64,000 nt of DNA from Candidatus Limivivens intestinipullorum (GTDB taxonomy: Bacteria > Bacillota > Clostridia > Lachnospirales > Lachnospiraceae): contig DVIQ01000022.1 of the NCBI GenBank assembly GCA_018711185.1, positions 56,373-120,372 of the forward strand, in the 5' to 3' direction. This document shows, one piece after another, positions 56,376 through 64,000 of the stretch. A program made the position numbers and the translations under genes. The stretch's first letter is position 1, and every line of letters starts with the position of its first letter. The notes below the pieces were generated by a model that saw only the letters and a program-made list of their open reading frames with translations, had not been told where the DNA came from and did not search any database.

Positions 56376-58757
56376 TTACTGCTGAGGAACGTGCCACTCC
56401 CAGTTCCGGATTTCTTCCAGATCCTGGCCGTAGGCGGCAATGTACTGCTTGTGCTCCACCAGCTTGTTGTTCATTTTCTGGATCAGGTGGGAACCCTTGT
56501 TGCCCAGCTGAGGCAGATGGATGATGGCGTCTTTTACCAGGTTGAACCGGTCAATCTGGTTCTGCACCCGCATATCGAAGGGGGTGGTGATGGTGCCTTC
56601 CTCCTGGTATCCGTGAACGGACATGTTGCGGTTGAAACGCTCATAGGTCAGCTCATGGATCAGGGTAGGATAGCCGTGGAAGGCGAAAATAATCGGTTTA
56701 TCCTTGGTAAAGATGGCGTCGTATTCGGCGTCGCTTAAACCATGGGGATGTTTCCGGTCGGACTCCAGCTTGAACAGGTCTACCACGTTGACTACCCGGA
56801 TCTTCAGATCAGGCATCTCATCCCGGAGAATGGTTACGGCGGCCATGGTTTCCAGCGTGGGCGTATCGCCGCAGCAGGCCATAACCAGATCCGGCTCTTC
56901 GCCGCAGTCGTTGCTTGCCCACTCCCAGATGCCGATACCCTGGGTACAGTGCTTCACGGCCTGGTCCATGGACAGCCACTGACAGCTCGGATGTTTGGAA
57001 GCGACAATGGCGTTTACATAGTTTTTGCTCCGGATGCAGTGGTCAAAGCAGGATAAGAGGCAGTTGGTGTCCGGCGGAAGGTACATGCGGACAACGTCTG
57101 CTTTTTTATTGGCAATATGATCCAGGAAGCCGGGATCCTGATGAGTAAAGCCGTTGTGATCCTGCTGCCAAACGTTGGAGGTCAGGATGAAGTTCAGGGA
57201 GGCGATGGGCTGCCGCCAGGAAAGCTGGTTGCACACCTTCAGCCATTTCGCGTGCTGGGCGGCCATGGAGTCTACGATACGGATGAAGGCCTCGTAACTG
57301 GCAAAGAAGCCGTGGCGTCCGGTAAGCAGATAGCCTTCCAGCCATCCCTCGCACATATGCTCGCTGAGCATGCTGTCCATAATCCGGCCGTCCCTTGCCA
57401 GACAGTCATCGGAATCCAGAAGGTCGGCGTTCCAGTCACGGTTCTGGGCTTCAAACACCTTGTACAGACGGTTGGACATGCTCTCGTCCGGGCCGAAGAT
57501 CCGGAAGTTTCTGTTTTCTTCATTTAAGCGGAAAATATCCCGGATATATCCGCCAAGCTCGATCATATCCTGCGCTTTGGTCTTTCCGGGGTCAACGGAA
57601 ATGCCGTAGTCCCGGAAATCCGGCAGACGCAGATCTTTCAGAAGCAGTCCGCCGTTGGCATGGGGATTCGCTCCCAGACGGGCGTTTCCTTTGGGGGCCA
57701 GTTCCTGTAATTCGGGAATCAGGCGGCCGTTTTCATCAAACAGCTCTTCCGGATGATAGCTTTTCAGCCATTCTTCCAGCTGATTGAGATGTTCCGGGGA
57801 TTCCATGGAAAGGGGAACCTGGTGAGCCCGGAAGGAACCTTCGATCTGCTGGCCGTCCACAACCTTGGGACCGGTCCATCCCTTGGGGGTGCGCAGAACG
57901 ATCATGGGCCAGATGGGGCGTTCCGGATCATTTTCCGTCCGCGCATGCTGCTGGATGGCCTTGATTTCCTCGATTACGGCATCCATGGCTTCCGCCATTT
58001 TCCGGTGCATGGTCATGGGATCGTCCCCTTCCACAAAGTAGGGCTTCCAGCCGCAGCCTTTGAAGAAGGCTTCCATCTCCTCATGGGAAATACGGGAGAA
58101 AATGGTGGGGTTGCTGATCTTGTAGCCGTTCAGATGCAGAATGGGAAGAACCGCGCCGTCGGTAATGGGATTCAAAAATTTATTGGACTGCCAGGAGGTG
58201 GCCAGAGGGCCGGTCTCCGCTTCGCCGTCGCCTACCACTACGGTGGCGATCAGGTCGGGATTGTCAAACACAGCGCCGAAGGCATGGGCAATGGAGTACC
58301 CAAGCTCGCCGCCTTCATTGATGGAACCCGGAGTTTCCGGCGCGCAGTGGCTGGGAACGCCGCAGGGGAAGGAGAACTGCTTGAACAGCTTCTGCATTCC
58401 CTCTTCGTCCTGGCTGATATTCGGGTACACTTCGCTGTAGCTGCCGTCCAGGTAGGTGTTGGCGATCAGGAAGTTTCCGCCGTGTCCCGGTCCGGAGAGG
58501 AGGATCATATCCAGGTCGTAGCGCTTAATGGCGCGGTTGCAGTGAACGTACACAAAGTTCTGTCCCGGAACCGTTCCCCAGTGGCCCACGATTTTTTTCT
58601 TGATCTGATCCATGGAAAGGGGCTTTTTTAACAGGGGATTGTCCAGGAGATATAACTGGCCCGCGGACAGATAGTTCGTGGCCCGCCAGTAGGCGTCCAT
58701 TTTATCCAGCATTTCCTGGCATAAAGGCTGCTTCTCAAGGCATGTTGTCTCTTGCAT
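56376..58757 (-). CDS. xfp: Xylulose-5-phosphate / fructose-6-phosphate phosphoketolase
   Basis: Thiamine diphosphate enzyme of 793 aa that splits xylulose 5-phosphate (and often fructose 6-phosphate) with phosphate to acetyl phosphate plus glyceraldehyde 3-phosphate or erythrose 4-phosphate. Characteristic blocks are [53 protein letters not shown] and the ThDP-binding GDGEAETGP (176-184) with the following N. The length is that of full-size Xfp. Acetyl phosphate then yields ATP through acetate kinase. It is preceded on the same strand by LysR and AraC regulator genes and a promoter, and ends in a clear terminator. It complements the GH43 and GH4 genes by using the pentoses and hexoses they release. 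Confidence 0.95.
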   Translation of the reverse strand: MQETTCLEKQPLCQEMLDKMDAYWRATNYLSAGQLYLLDNPLLKKPLSMDQIKKKIVGHWGTVPGQNFVYVHCNRAIKRYDLDMILLSGPGHGGNFLIANTYLDGSYSEVYPNISQDEEGMQKLFKQFSFPCGVPSHCAPETPGSINEGGELGYSIAHAFGAVFDNPDLIATVVVGDGEAETGPLATSWQSNKFLNPITDGAVLPILHLNGYKISNPTIFSRISHEEMEAFFKGCGWKPYFVEGDDPMTMHRKMAEAMDAVIEEIKAIQQHARTENDPERPIWPMIVLRTPKGWTGPKVVDGQQIEGSFRAHQVPLSMESPEHLNQLEEWLKSYHPEELFDENGRLIPELQELAPKGNARLGANPHANGGLLLKDLRLPDFRDYGISVDPGKTKAQDMIELGGYIRDIFRLNEENRNFRIFGPDESMSNRLYKVFEAQNRDWNADLLDSDDCLARDGRIMDSMLSEHMCEGWLEGYLLTGRHGFFASYEAFIRIVDSMAAQHAKWLKVCNQLSWRQPIASLNFILTSNVWQQDHNGFTHQDPGFLDHIANKKADVVRMYLPPDTNCLLSCFDHCIRSKNYVNAIVASKHPSCQWLSMDQAVKHCTQGIGIWEWASNDCGEEPDLVMACCGDTPTLETMAAVTILRDEMPDLKIRVVNVVDLFKLESDRKHPHGLSDAEYDAIFTKDKPIIFAFHGYPTLIHELTYERFNRNMSVHGYQEEGTITTPFDMRVQNQIDRFNLVKDAIIHLPQLGNKGSHLIQKMNNKLVEHKQYIAAYGQDLEEIRNWEWHVPQQ

Positions 58758-58778
58758 GGCTATCCTTCTTTCTTTAAG

Positions 58779-58807
58779 ATATTGTAACGATCGTGTTTCA
58801 TGGTCAA
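58779..58807 (-). promoter_or_regulatory. Promoter of phosphoketolase gene
   Basis: On the minus strand TTGACC (58807-58802), a 17-base spacer and CAATAT (58784-58779) lie 22 bases before the start codon. Confidence 0.6.
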
Positions 58808-58946
58808 AGCATCGTTAATTCTTTAACTATTCCTATTGTAACAGGAAGAAAGCTTCTGGTAAAATAACATTCTTCTATTACATTCATAATATTTTGATAT
58901 GGATAGATGGTTCAAGGAGAACCAAGAGACAGGAAAAGCGCGCCGG

Positions 58947-59837
58947 TCAGGATCGGAGAAGAAATTGCTGGAAGGTTTTGGCGGCGATGCTCTGAGGATA
59001 TTCTCTGTCGTAAACCAGAAAAATGTTCCGCTCCGGCAGCTTCTCCGCGATGGGGATTTCAAACACGGCTTCTCTGCGCAGGTCTTCCGACGCGAACTCC
59101 GTGGGAACAAAGCCGATGCCCAGGTTGTGGCGGATGGCGGGAAGAATCATATCCGTGGTGGCCAGCTCAATATTCGGGTCGAAGGACAGCCCCTGGCTGG
59201 CGAAATACCGGTTCAGGAAATCCCGGGTAATGGAGCCGGAGGTCAGACTGATCCAGGGAAGATCTTTTAATTCCTCCAGGGTGATTTCCCGGCCCTTCAG
59301 GTATTGAAATTTGCTTCCGCCGATGAGAATGTCATGGTAGCTTCGCAGCGGCTTGATTTTCAGGGGGCCTTCCCCCTGAAGAGGGGCGGAGGAGACCACA
59401 GCCATATCGATTTTTCCGGCTTTCAGCGCCTGGATCGAATCGATTGTGCTGTTGTTTAACAATTTAAAATGGACGTTGGGATACTGCCGGTTGAATTCCT
59501 CCACTGCCTGGAAAACGCAGCAGTGAAGGGCGGTTTCCGTGGCGCTGATGCAGATGGTGCCGTTGTCTAAGCTGATCATCCCTGCCAGCTCATTCTCGCC
59601 TTTAAAGATCTGAGCGCAGGCCGCGGCGATATATTCGTAAAAGGTCCGCCCTTCCGGCGTCAGTTCTACGCCGCGCTTGCTGCGGATGAACAGGCGGCAG
59701 CCCAGCTCATTTTCCAGGTTGTGAATGGTCCGGGTGACGGCGGGCTGGCTGGTCATCAGCACGCTGGCGGCACGGGTCAGGCTTCCGTATTTGGAGACGT
59801 AGTAAAATACCTTGTAATACTCGAAATTCAGGTTCAT
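58947..59837 (-). CDS. LysR-family transcriptional regulator
   Basis: Regulator of 296 aa. The helix-turn-helix (FEYYKVFYYVSKYGSLTRAASVLMTSQPAVTRTIHNLENELGCRLFIR) and the downstream substrate-binding domain (about 90-290) are typical of LysR proteins. The ATG at 59837 overlaps the AraC stop by four bases, so the two regulators are co-translated. It lies 189 bases upstream of phosphoketolase on the same strand, which suggests that it regulates that gene; most LysR genes are divergent from their target, so this is inference. Confidence 0.9.
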   Translation of the reverse strand: MNLNFEYYKVFYYVSKYGSLTRAASVLMTSQPAVTRTIHNLENELGCRLFIRSKRGVELTPEGRTFYEYIAAACAQIFKGENELAGMISLDNGTICISATETALHCCVFQAVEEFNRQYPNVHFKLLNNSTIDSIQALKAGKIDMAVVSSAPLQGEGPLKIKPLRSYHDILIGGSKFQYLKGREITLEELKDLPWISLTSGSITRDFLNRYFASQGLSFDPNIELATTDMILPAIRHNLGIGFVPTEFASEDLRREAVFEIPIAEKLPERNIFLVYDREYPQSIAAKTFQQFLLRS

Positions 59838-60676
59838 GTCAGGTCCTTTCTGGTCATTCTTTGACGAAAGCGCAGAGGCGCCTCGCCGTATACTCTGCGG
59901 AAGATCCGGCAGAAGGCAGGGGAATCCGGGAAACCGCATGAATAGGCAATATCGGTAACATCCCTTCGGGTATCGGCCAGAAGGCGGCAGGCCTCCTTTA
60001 GCCGGAGATCCTGAAGATACTGCTGTACGCTTTTTCCGCTGCAGGCCAAAAAGATTTTATAAAGGTAGGAGCGGCTTACGCCGATCTGGCGGGCAAGCTG
60101 CTGTATCCGCACCGGATAGCTGAAATTGTCCTGGAGATAGGAAACAGCCTGGCGGAAATATTGCTGCTGGCGGGAGTGAGCGATTTCCCGTTCCGGCCGG
60201 CAAGGGGAGAGACAGGAAAAAAGCAGATAAAAATTTCCTGTCAGTTCCAGGACGTTTTTTGTTTCGTCCCGAAAGCACTGCTGAAACTGGTCTGTCAGCG
60301 TAAGAAGACGTATTCTGGCGTTTTCATCCGGTGAACGATAGACCGGATTTCCGGACAGAAGGCCGCAGCAGTTAAGAAGCGCTTCAGCCAGGGACCCGTC
60401 AAAGGCAATCCAGGTGTAAGCCCAGGGATCCTGGCGGTCAGCCATGTACTTTGTGGTTTCGCCGGGAAGGATGAGAAAGGCATCGCCGCGGGATAGATGG
60501 TATACCTGATCGGAACGCTGGTAAATTCCTTTTCCTTGCCGGATAAAATGAATCAGATAGTGGGGACGGACTGCCGGGCCGAAGGCATGTCCCGGAGTAC
60601 AGGATTCGCTGCCGCAGTAGTACATTCGGAGGGAATTTTCTGATTCGGGAAAGAAAGGAGGGCGATAGGTTTCCAT
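59834..60676 (-). CDS. AraC-family transcriptional regulator
   Basis: Activator of 280 aa. Residues about 15-150 form a cupin sensor (HYLIHFIRQGKGIYQRSDQVYHLSRGDAFLI) and the C-terminal 100 residues two helix-turn-helix motifs (IQQLARQIGVSRSYLYKIFLACSG and DVTDIAYSCGFPDSPAFCRIFRRVYGEAPLRFR). This sugar-sensing architecture, divergent from a GH4 alpha-galactosidase gene, suggests that it activates that gene in response to galactosides. The ATG at 60676 follows GAGGTC; the frame is open 19 codons earlier. Confidence 0.9.
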   Translation of the reverse strand: METYRPPFFPESENSLRMYYCGSESCTPGHAFGPAVRPHYLIHFIRQGKGIYQRSDQVYHLSRGDAFLILPGETTKYMADRQDPWAYTWIAFDGSLAEALLNCCGLLSGNPVYRSPDENARIRLLTLTDQFQQCFRDETKNVLELTGNFYLLFSCLSPCRPEREIAHSRQQQYFRQAVSYLQDNFSYPVRIQQLARQIGVSRSYLYKIFLACSGKSVQQYLQDLRLKEACRLLADTRRDVTDIAYSCGFPDSPAFCRIFRRVYGEAPLRFRQRMTRKDLT

Positions 60677-60840
60677 AGTTTTTGACCTCCATACTCCTGT
60701 TTCCGTACGGGGCGGAAGGAAACAAAAATACAATTTTACGCAACAAAAAATAAAGCAAAAAGCAGTATTTCTTTTATAATCAGATGTATCAGAACCATTC
60801 TAATGGAATCAAAAGATAAATGCAAGAGGAGGAGCGGAAA
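60677..60840 (+). promoter_or_regulatory. Divergent AraC / GH4 control region
   Basis: A perfect TATAAT at 60775-60780 lies 60 bases before the GH4 start, with no good -35 upstream, only an A-rich stretch. A weak -35 is expected for a promoter that needs an AraC activator. Confidence 0.5.
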
Positions 60841-62163
60841 ATGGTGAAGATTGCTTTTTTAGGAGCGGGGAGCACCGTGTTTGCCAGGAATGTGCTGGGA
60901 GACTGTATGTGTACCCCTGCGCTCAGGGATGGGGAAATCGCGCTTTATGATATTGATCCCAAACGTTTGGAGGAGTCGGAGATCATTCTGCGGGCCATGA
61001 ATGAGAACATCAACGAGGGCCGGGCCAGGATTCGCGCTTATCTGGGCCCGGAAAACCGGAAGGCCGCGTTAAAGGATGCGGATTTTGCGGTGAACGCCAT
61101 TCAAGTGGGAGGATATGAGCCCTGCACGGTGACGGACTTCGAGATCCCAAAGAAATACGGGTTAAGGCAGACCATTGGGGATACTCTGGGAATCGGCGGT
61201 ATTATGCGGGGGCTCCGCACGATTCCGGTGATGGAAGACTTTGCCAGGGACATGGAGGAGGTATGCCCCAATACCTTGTTTTTGAATTATACAAATCCAA
61301 TGGCGATTCTCAGCGGGTACATGCAGCGCTATACCAGAATCCGTACCGTAGGTCTCTGCCACAGCGTTCAGGTCTGCATGGAAGGGCTGTTAAAGGGACT
61401 GGGTATGGAAGATAAGCTGGAGGGCGCCAGCGATCTGATCGCGGGAATTAATCACATGGCCTGGCTTCTTAAAATACAGGATAAAGAAGGCAATGATCTG
61501 TACCCGGAGATCCGGAAAAGGGCTCTGGAAAAGAACGCCGGAACAAAGCATGGAGACATGATCCGCTATGAATATATCCGGAATCTGGGCTATTACTGCA
61601 CAGAGTCCAGTGAGCACAATGCGGAGTATAACCCTTTTTATATCAAGAACCGTTATCCGGAGCTCATCGACCGGTACAACATTCCTCTGGATGAGTATCC
61701 CAGACGCTGTGTGAGCCAGATCAAGGGCTGGGAAGAGGAGAAGAGAAACATACTGAATGAGGGCAAGGTGACGCACCAGCGTTCCAGGGAGTACGCGTCC
61801 TATATTATGGAGGCGGTGGTCATGAACCGGCCCTACCAGATCGGCGGAAATGTCCTGAATACCGGACTGATTGAAAATCTGCCCTCGGATGCCTGTGTGG
61901 AGGTTCCGTGCCTGGTAGACGCCTGGGGCGTTCATCCCTGCCATGTGGGGCGGCTTCCGGTTCAGCTGGCGGCCATGAACCAGACGAATATCAATGTGCA
62001 GCTTCTCACCATTGAAGCGGCAAGGACCAGGGATAAAAATTATATTTACCAGGCCGCTATGCTGGATCCCCATACCTCGGCGGAACTCAGCATAGAGGAT
62101 ATCCGCCGCATGTGCGATGAGCTGATTGAGGCGCATGGGGAGTATATGGCAATGTACCGTTAA
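60841..62163 (+). CDS. melA: GH4 family alpha-galactosidase
   Basis: NAD+- and Mn2+-dependent glycosidase of 440 aa. The Rossmann motif KIAFLGAGSTVFARN, the block GDTLGIGGIMRGLRTIPV, C173 in GLCHSVQ and H205 in INHMAWL (metal ligands), and YYCTESSEHNAEY match MelA-type alpha-galactosidases rather than 6-phospho-glycosidases. It is cytosolic and would hydrolyse imported melibiose or raffinose-type sugars by an oxidation-elimination mechanism. GAGGAGGAGCGG precedes the ATG. It is divergent from the AraC gene. No transporter is beside it. Confidence 0.92.
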   Translation: MVKIAFLGAGSTVFARNVLGDCMCTPALRDGEIALYDIDPKRLEESEIILRAMNENINEGRARIRAYLGPENRKAALKDADFAVNAIQVGGYEPCTVTDFEIPKKYGLRQTIGDTLGIGGIMRGLRTIPVMEDFARDMEEVCPNTLFLNYTNPMAILSGYMQRYTRIRTVGLCHSVQVCMEGLLKGLGMEDKLEGASDLIAGINHMAWLLKIQDKEGNDLYPEIRKRALEKNAGTKHGDMIRYEYIRNLGYYCTESSEHNAEYNPFYIKNRYPELIDRYNIPLDEYPRRCVSQIKGWEEEKRNILNEGKVTHQRSREYASYIMEAVVMNRPYQIGGNVLNTGLIENLPSDACVEVPCLVDAWGVHPCHVGRLPVQLAAMNQTNINVQLLTIEAARTRDKNYIYQAAMLDPHTSAELSIEDIRRMCDELIEAHGEYMAMYR

Positions 62164-62345
62164 GAATGCGAAAAAAGCGCTGTTTCCGCGTCTGACAGTG
62201 GTTATTCGCTTGCACAGCAGGGCTGAACGGCTGCTGTAATAGGAACCCGTTGGTAACTACAGCACAATAAAGTGCTTACTTTACGGGGACTATTTGTCTG
62301 ATTATAATATCGTCAGGAGCTAAGGAAAACGGCCGTTCTAAAGTT
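62164..62345 (+). other. Intergenic region with residual promoter
   Basis: The stretch contains CACAATAAAGTGCTTACTTT (62264-62283), a dyad-like phrase often found in front of HxlR-type divergent genes, and TGATTATAAT (about 62299-62308) as a possible -10. These look like the original promoter of the gene downstream, now separated from it by a repeat. Confidence 0.35.
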
Positions 62346-62407
62346 GTAACGGTTCAGCCCTGCTGAACCGTTACATGCAAAATCCATTTCAAATCGCCTG
62401 CGGCGAT
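62346..62407 (+). repeat. Family A repeat, left half, fused to coding sequence (copy 5)
   Basis: From GTAACGGTTCAGCCC through TGCAAAATCCATTTCAAATCG and CCTGCGGCGAT this copy matches 50376-50437 with few changes. The right half is missing, and the next base belongs to the SnoaL-like reading frame. Confidence 0.75.
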
Positions 62408-63127
62408 ACGGAAACAGCCGCGGAGCTGTTGGATGAAAATTATATCCAGCATAATCTGGCTTATGGAACCGGTGAGGAAGCCTTCATCGGTTCGGTAGAA
62501 TACCTGGCTTCAGCAGAAGCGGAGACTACAGTGGACAATGTCCGCGCATTTGAGGACGGCGATTATGTATTTCTTCAGACCGTTTATAACTTTGCAGGAG
62601 CCGGAGAACAGGTAGCTTTTGACATCTTCCGCTTTGACGAGGACGGGGAGATCGCAGAGCATTGGGATAACCTTGCGGTGCTGGCTGAAGAAGCAAATCC
62701 CTCCGGGCATACACAGATTGACGGGACGACGGAGATCACGGATCTGGATAAGACAGAGGAAAACCGTGAACTGGTCGAGAATTTTCTGTATGATGTGATG
62801 CAGGGCAACAACCCGGACAAGACGGCGGATTATTTCGATGGCGATACCTATATTCAGCACAATACCGCGATTGCCGACGGCGTTTCCGGTTTGAATGACG
62901 CCCTCGCCGCGTTGGCTGAGCAGGGGATCCAGATGATTTATGACGAAACCCATATGGTTCTTGCGCAGGGCAACTTTGTGCTGGCTGTCAGCGAAGGAAC
63001 CTATGGCGGGGAACACACCAGCTACTATGACCTGTGGCGTGTAGAAGACGGCAAAATCGCAGAGCACTGGGACGTAATGGAAACCATTGCGGATGAGTCT
63101 GAATGGCAGAACCAGAACGGAAAGTGA
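62375..63127 (+). CDS. Tandem SnoaL/NTF2-like protein with repeat-derived N-terminus
   Basis: Reading frame of 250 aa. It encodes two SnoaL-like (NTF2 fold) domains in tandem (about 12-105 and 125-240), each with a YIQHN motif and an IAEHWD motif near the end, as in predicted aldol-condensation or hydrolase-like enzymes. The first 11 codons (MQNPFQIACGD) are identical in kind to the family A repeat, so the original 5-prime end, probably one helix or a signal peptide, is lost. No Shine-Dalgarno sequence precedes the ATG. It may therefore be a 5-prime truncated gene that is weakly or not expressed. Confidence 0.65.
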   Translation: MQNPFQIACGDTETAAELLDENYIQHNLAYGTGEEAFIGSVEYLASAEAETTVDNVRAFEDGDYVFLQTVYNFAGAGEQVAFDIFRFDEDGEIAEHWDNLAVLAEEANPSGHTQIDGTTEITDLDKTEENRELVENFLYDVMQGNNPDKTADYFDGDTYIQHNTAIADGVSGLNDALAALAEQGIQMIYDETHMVLAQGNFVLAVSEGTYGGEHTSYYDLWRVEDGKIAEHWDVMETIADESEWQNQNGK

Positions 63128-63288
63128 AGTCCAGATGCTCCGTCAGTTTTGGCAATAAGCTGCTCCTGTTCCGCGGCGGAAAACTCCATGACAAAGTAAC
63201 GTGGCACATTGTTCTTTAATATCACAACTGCGCCGTTCTCATCTACGAGATGAGCAGCCGTGGAGAAGTGCTGGTTCGCTTCTGTTAT
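63128..63288 (-). pseudogene. Phd/YefM-like antitoxin remnant
   Basis: Read on the minus strand, ITEANQHFSTAAHLVDENGA, VILKNNVPRYFVMEFSAAEQ and EQLIAK form most of a Phd/YefM antitoxin, a small DNA-binding protein that neutralises a toxin. There is no start codon in the right place (ATA or AAT where Met is expected), and the 3-prime end runs into the unrelated SnoaL gene. It is therefore a fragment. It follows the AbiEii remnant on the same strand. Confidence 0.6.
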
Positions 63289-63952
63289 TTAAGACTCCTT
63301 TCGCTTTTTCCATTTCGTAATAAAGTTCCACCATTCCTGCCATTCTTCTTCATTCACAATCGTATCAAATACAGGCTCAAGGAAAGTCTGTATTTCCGCA
63401 ATCACAACAGAAAACTCTAGCGTATTGTTTTTGATGTTCTTCAAAAAATATTTCCAACGCTTTTTCATATCCTCATCTTCAGCGAGTGCAACAATACGCT
63501 TAAAACTATCTTGTTCGTAGGGAGTACCACGTTGCCGCAGTGTCCCAAAGATAGCAGCTTGTAATTTCGCTCCATCAAAATCGAAGGTCCTTGAAAGATA
63601 ATAAATATCGTAAAAATCTTTCATTCTGCCAGTCAATTCAAAGCGCTGTAGAATGGCGTCAAATTTTTCAGCTATGGTACTTTCTCTGCGGAGAAATCTC
63701 CTCAAAGCCTTTTGCAGTCATCTCGATATAATCGTTTCCTGTAGGTATACCAATGATTTTAAAAATCAGATCCTTAACATTATCTATTGAATTCGAGTAT
63801 CCACGGAGCAAAAAATCGACATCAATTGTAGCGCGGCTTTCAAAATTTGTAAGAGTATAAATAAACAATCCGCCTTTTAAGATAAGAAAATCGTAAACGG
63901 TAGATAGTGCGTACCTCGAAAAAGCAGACCATGTATGGGATAATAGATTCAA
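63289..63952 (-). pseudogene. AbiEii/AbiGii nucleotidyltransferase toxin, frameshifted and deleted
   Basis: The upstream part (63952 to about 63668) encodes FLILKGGLFIYTLTNFESRATIDVDFLL, with the GG..FES..T.DVD catalytic motifs of AbiEii nucleotidyltransferases, and ends KGFEEISPQRKYHS. The downstream part (63705 to 63289, another frame) resumes with ESTIAEKFDAILQRFELTGRMKDFYDIYYL. In intact relatives about 50 or more residues separate these blocks, so an internal segment was deleted and the frame changed near 63680. AbiEii toxins act with AbiEi antitoxins in phage abortive infection; the antitoxin gene would lie beyond the right edge. Confidence 0.8.
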
Positions 63953-63962
63953 ATTCTATTAT

Positions 63963-63999
63963 TGGGTATCAAAAGTTTAGTGCTTAACTTTTGATACCT
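63963..63999. repeat. Perfect 12-14 bp inverted repeat at the right edge
   Basis: GGTATCAAAAGTT (about 63965-63977) and AACTTTTGATACC (about 63986-63998) face each other across about eight bases. This could be an operator of the AbiE-type genes or the end of a mobile element; too little sequence remains to decide. Confidence 0.55.
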
Positions 64000-64000
64000 G

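Overview
The window reads as a chromosomal segment of a Gram-positive anaerobe of the class Clostridia, most likely a gut Lachnospiraceae. The evidence is strong GGAGG-type ribosome binding sites, a base composition that looks moderately GC-rich by eye, many Firmicutes families (VanW, DUF3786, DUF4080 radical SAM, MutS2, CyuA, Bce-type ABC/two-component modules, PadR-DUF2812, BlaI-M56, BIG_2 surface proteins), and many small intergenic palindromic repeats. No rRNA, tRNA, CRISPR array or prophage was seen.

Layout, left to right. 0-5 kb: end of an IclR regulator, a three-gene NatAB-like ABC exporter operon and a LacI regulator. 5-15 kb: two secreted BIG_2-repeat proteins (one with a CAP domain), a BlaI-M56 sensor pair with a large palindromic operator, a candidate yybP-ykoY (Mn2+) riboswitch in front of a coiled-coil gene and yccF, and a MerR-controlled ABC exporter. 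15-17 kb: an AT-richer island with an OLD/ABC-like AAA ATPase and a PIN-like nuclease, bracketed by pieces of intergenic repeats. 17-26 kb: cysteine desulfidase, a GNAT acetyltransferase, a GH43 xylosidase, and a two-component system with an MacB/FtsX-type ABC exporter. 26-37 kb: a deleted kinase pseudogene, a radical SAM protein, an exonuclease, VanW, trmL, a PhoPR-like pair and mutS2. 37-44 kb: an orphan protein, a shattered AAA-ATPase pseudogene split by a repeat, and a Bce-type peptide-resistance module. 44-50 kb: a GGDEF-GGDEF-EAL protein, a small MGMT-family protein, PadR-DUF2812, a patatin and DUF3786. 50-56 kb: an operon encoding an MmcQ-TerB_N-TerB_C protein, a BrxD-like DUF2791 ATPase and an Lhr/BrxHI-like helicase. 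56-64 kb: phosphoketolase with LysR and AraC regulators, a GH4 alpha-galactosidase, a repeat-truncated SnoaL-like gene, and remnants of Phd and AbiEii toxin-antitoxin genes at the right edge.

The metabolic genes (GH43, GH4, phosphoketolase) fit breakdown of plant xylosides and galactosides. The three regulator-exporter systems fit resistance to antimicrobial peptides or other drugs. The best candidates for a poorly described system are the AAA ATPase-PIN pair (15.3-17.0 kb) and the TerB/BrxD-like/Lhr helicase operon (50.5-56.1 kb). The window is also rich in genome decay: three or four pseudogenes and at least three related families of mobile-looking palindromic repeats, one of which supplies the first codons of a gene. 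Families were assigned by reading the proteins; no database search was run.
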